From positions 248,001 to 312,000 of the forward strand of contig DBKT01000011.1 of the NCBI GenBank assembly GCA_002297365.1: a stretch of DNA of 64,000 bases. The letters are read 5' to 3'. Positions 63,608-64,000 of this stretch are shown here, piece by piece. The notes under the pieces are model-generated. The model saw only the letters and a list, made by a program, of their open reading frames with translations. It had not been told where the DNA came from and did not search any database. This DNA comes from Caryophanales bacterium UBA743 (GTDB lineage Bacteria; Bacillota_I; Bacilli_A; RFN20; CAG-826). A program made the translations under genes and the position numbers. How positions within the stretch are numbered: position 1 is the first letter of the stretch; each line of letters starts with the position of its first letter.

Positions 63608-64000
63608 CTACATTTCGCATTCGCCCTTATAGGACTTCGAGCATTGTGAGAGTGCCTTTTCGATGGTCACAGGAAGATAAGAGGCGTTTTTCTCCCATTT
63701 CTCCCTGGATAATCCGCTGCTTAGCATGATGGCTTCGATTTGGTTCCTGTCCTGCGTCCAGAAAGCGAGGATGCTGGCCATGGCGAAATCGGCGTTGCTG
63801 GCAGAAGGGTATCCCGAGATATTTCCTTCATATAGGGCGTTGAATTTGTCCCTTTGCCTGGATTTTCTTATCTTCTCGATGATTTCCCTTTCTGACATCG
63901 AAGGGGCGGTTCGCACGATTTTTCTTGGCGGCGGCATCCACCCAACAATGCTTTTACTTATTTCCTCGATTTGCTTCGGATAGTAAATGATTTCTTTCCT
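63608..64000 (-). CDS. Primase/replication-associated protein, C-terminal part (partial)
   Basis: The frame is open to the window edge (131 codons), so the gene's 5' part is missing. Visible: KFNALYEGNISGYPSASNAD, then FAMASILAFWTQDRNQIEAI and SGLSREKW, the helical-bundle signature at the C-terminal side of NrS-1-type phage primase-polymerases and related D5-like replication proteins. It is followed by the DUF4313 gene after 9 nt. It probably belongs to the element's replication module; the enzyme domain itself is not in view. Confidence 0.7.
   Translation of the reverse strand, partial: RKEIIYYPKQIEEISKSIVGWMPPPRKIVRTAPSMSEREIIEKIRKSRQRDKFNALYEGNISGYPSASNADFAMASILAFWTQDRNQIEAIMLSSGLSREKWEKNASYLPVTIEKALSQCSKSYKGECEM

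Larger units (their letters stand above)
55200..64000. mobile_element. End of an integrative element (serine recombinase, AbiE, accessory operon)
   Basis: From about 55.2 kb base use shifts to clearly higher G+C with C/G-ending codons. The gene set is typical of integrative/conjugative elements: large serine recombinase, XRE repressor with paired operators, AbiE pair, DUF1281, DUF4313/DUF3846 and a primase-like protein. The other end lies beyond 64000. The left boundary probably lies between the SipW gene start (55133) and the AbiE terminator (55264); no att core was identified. Confidence 0.65.

Noticed and set aside
1..64000. tRNA or rRNA genes
   Set aside because: GGTTCGA-like strings were noticed (for example near 210 and 21880) but lie inside coding genes without a cloverleaf.

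Overview
The window looks like a chromosome segment of an uncultivated, host-associated low-G+C Firmicute (Bacilli; Erysipelotrichia or RF39/RFN20-like gut lineages are my best guess). The reasons are the many LPXTG-free lipoproteins, LytTR/GHKL two-component systems, an anaerobe-type FprA flavodiiron protein, a MATE exporter and standard-code TGA stops. Placement below class is inference. No rRNA, tRNA or CRISPR array was seen.

Layout. 0-2.3 kb: a partial HAD nucleotidase, a GNAT-MutY fusion and a MazG-like NTP pyrophosphohydrolase. 2.6-9.4 kb: three large lipoproteins (unknown; collagen-like; M6-type metalloprotease). 9.6-13.9 kb: two AAA ATPase/nuclease-fold proteins around a decayed IS3-family element, then a family 6 uracil/hypoxanthine-DNA glycosylase. 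13.9-19.6 kb: a MacB-like ABC exporter and a lipoprotein. 20-28.5 kb: MATE transporter with a structured leader, a papain-like secreted protein and small lipoprotein (both frame-broken), FprA, an XRE membrane regulator and a CPA-type antiporter.

28.7-46.7 kb holds two mirror-image loci diverging from about 37 kb. Each has a LytTR response regulator, a GHKL sensor kinase, a secreted or lipo-anchored binding protein and a giant membrane-anchored GH3 enzyme with inverted domain order. Each carries a LacI/CcpA-like palindrome upstream of its structural genes. This is the most system-like arrangement in the window.

46.7-55.2 kb: two more AAA/DUF4143 ATPases, bracketed by a roughly 490-bp non-coding repeat family, then an operon for two SipW-type exported proteins. 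The larger of these carries a Hedgehog/intein (Hint) domain. 55.2-64 kb is visibly more G+C-rich and appears to be one end of an integrative element: AbiE toxin-antitoxin pair, large serine recombinase, XRE repressor with a strong paired operator, and a tightly overlapping operon of DUF proteins running off the window toward a primase-like gene.

At least six reading frames are broken by single-base changes, five of them at homopolymers. Most of the affected genes encode surface or exported proteins, so either assembly indels, recent decay or phase variation is at work.
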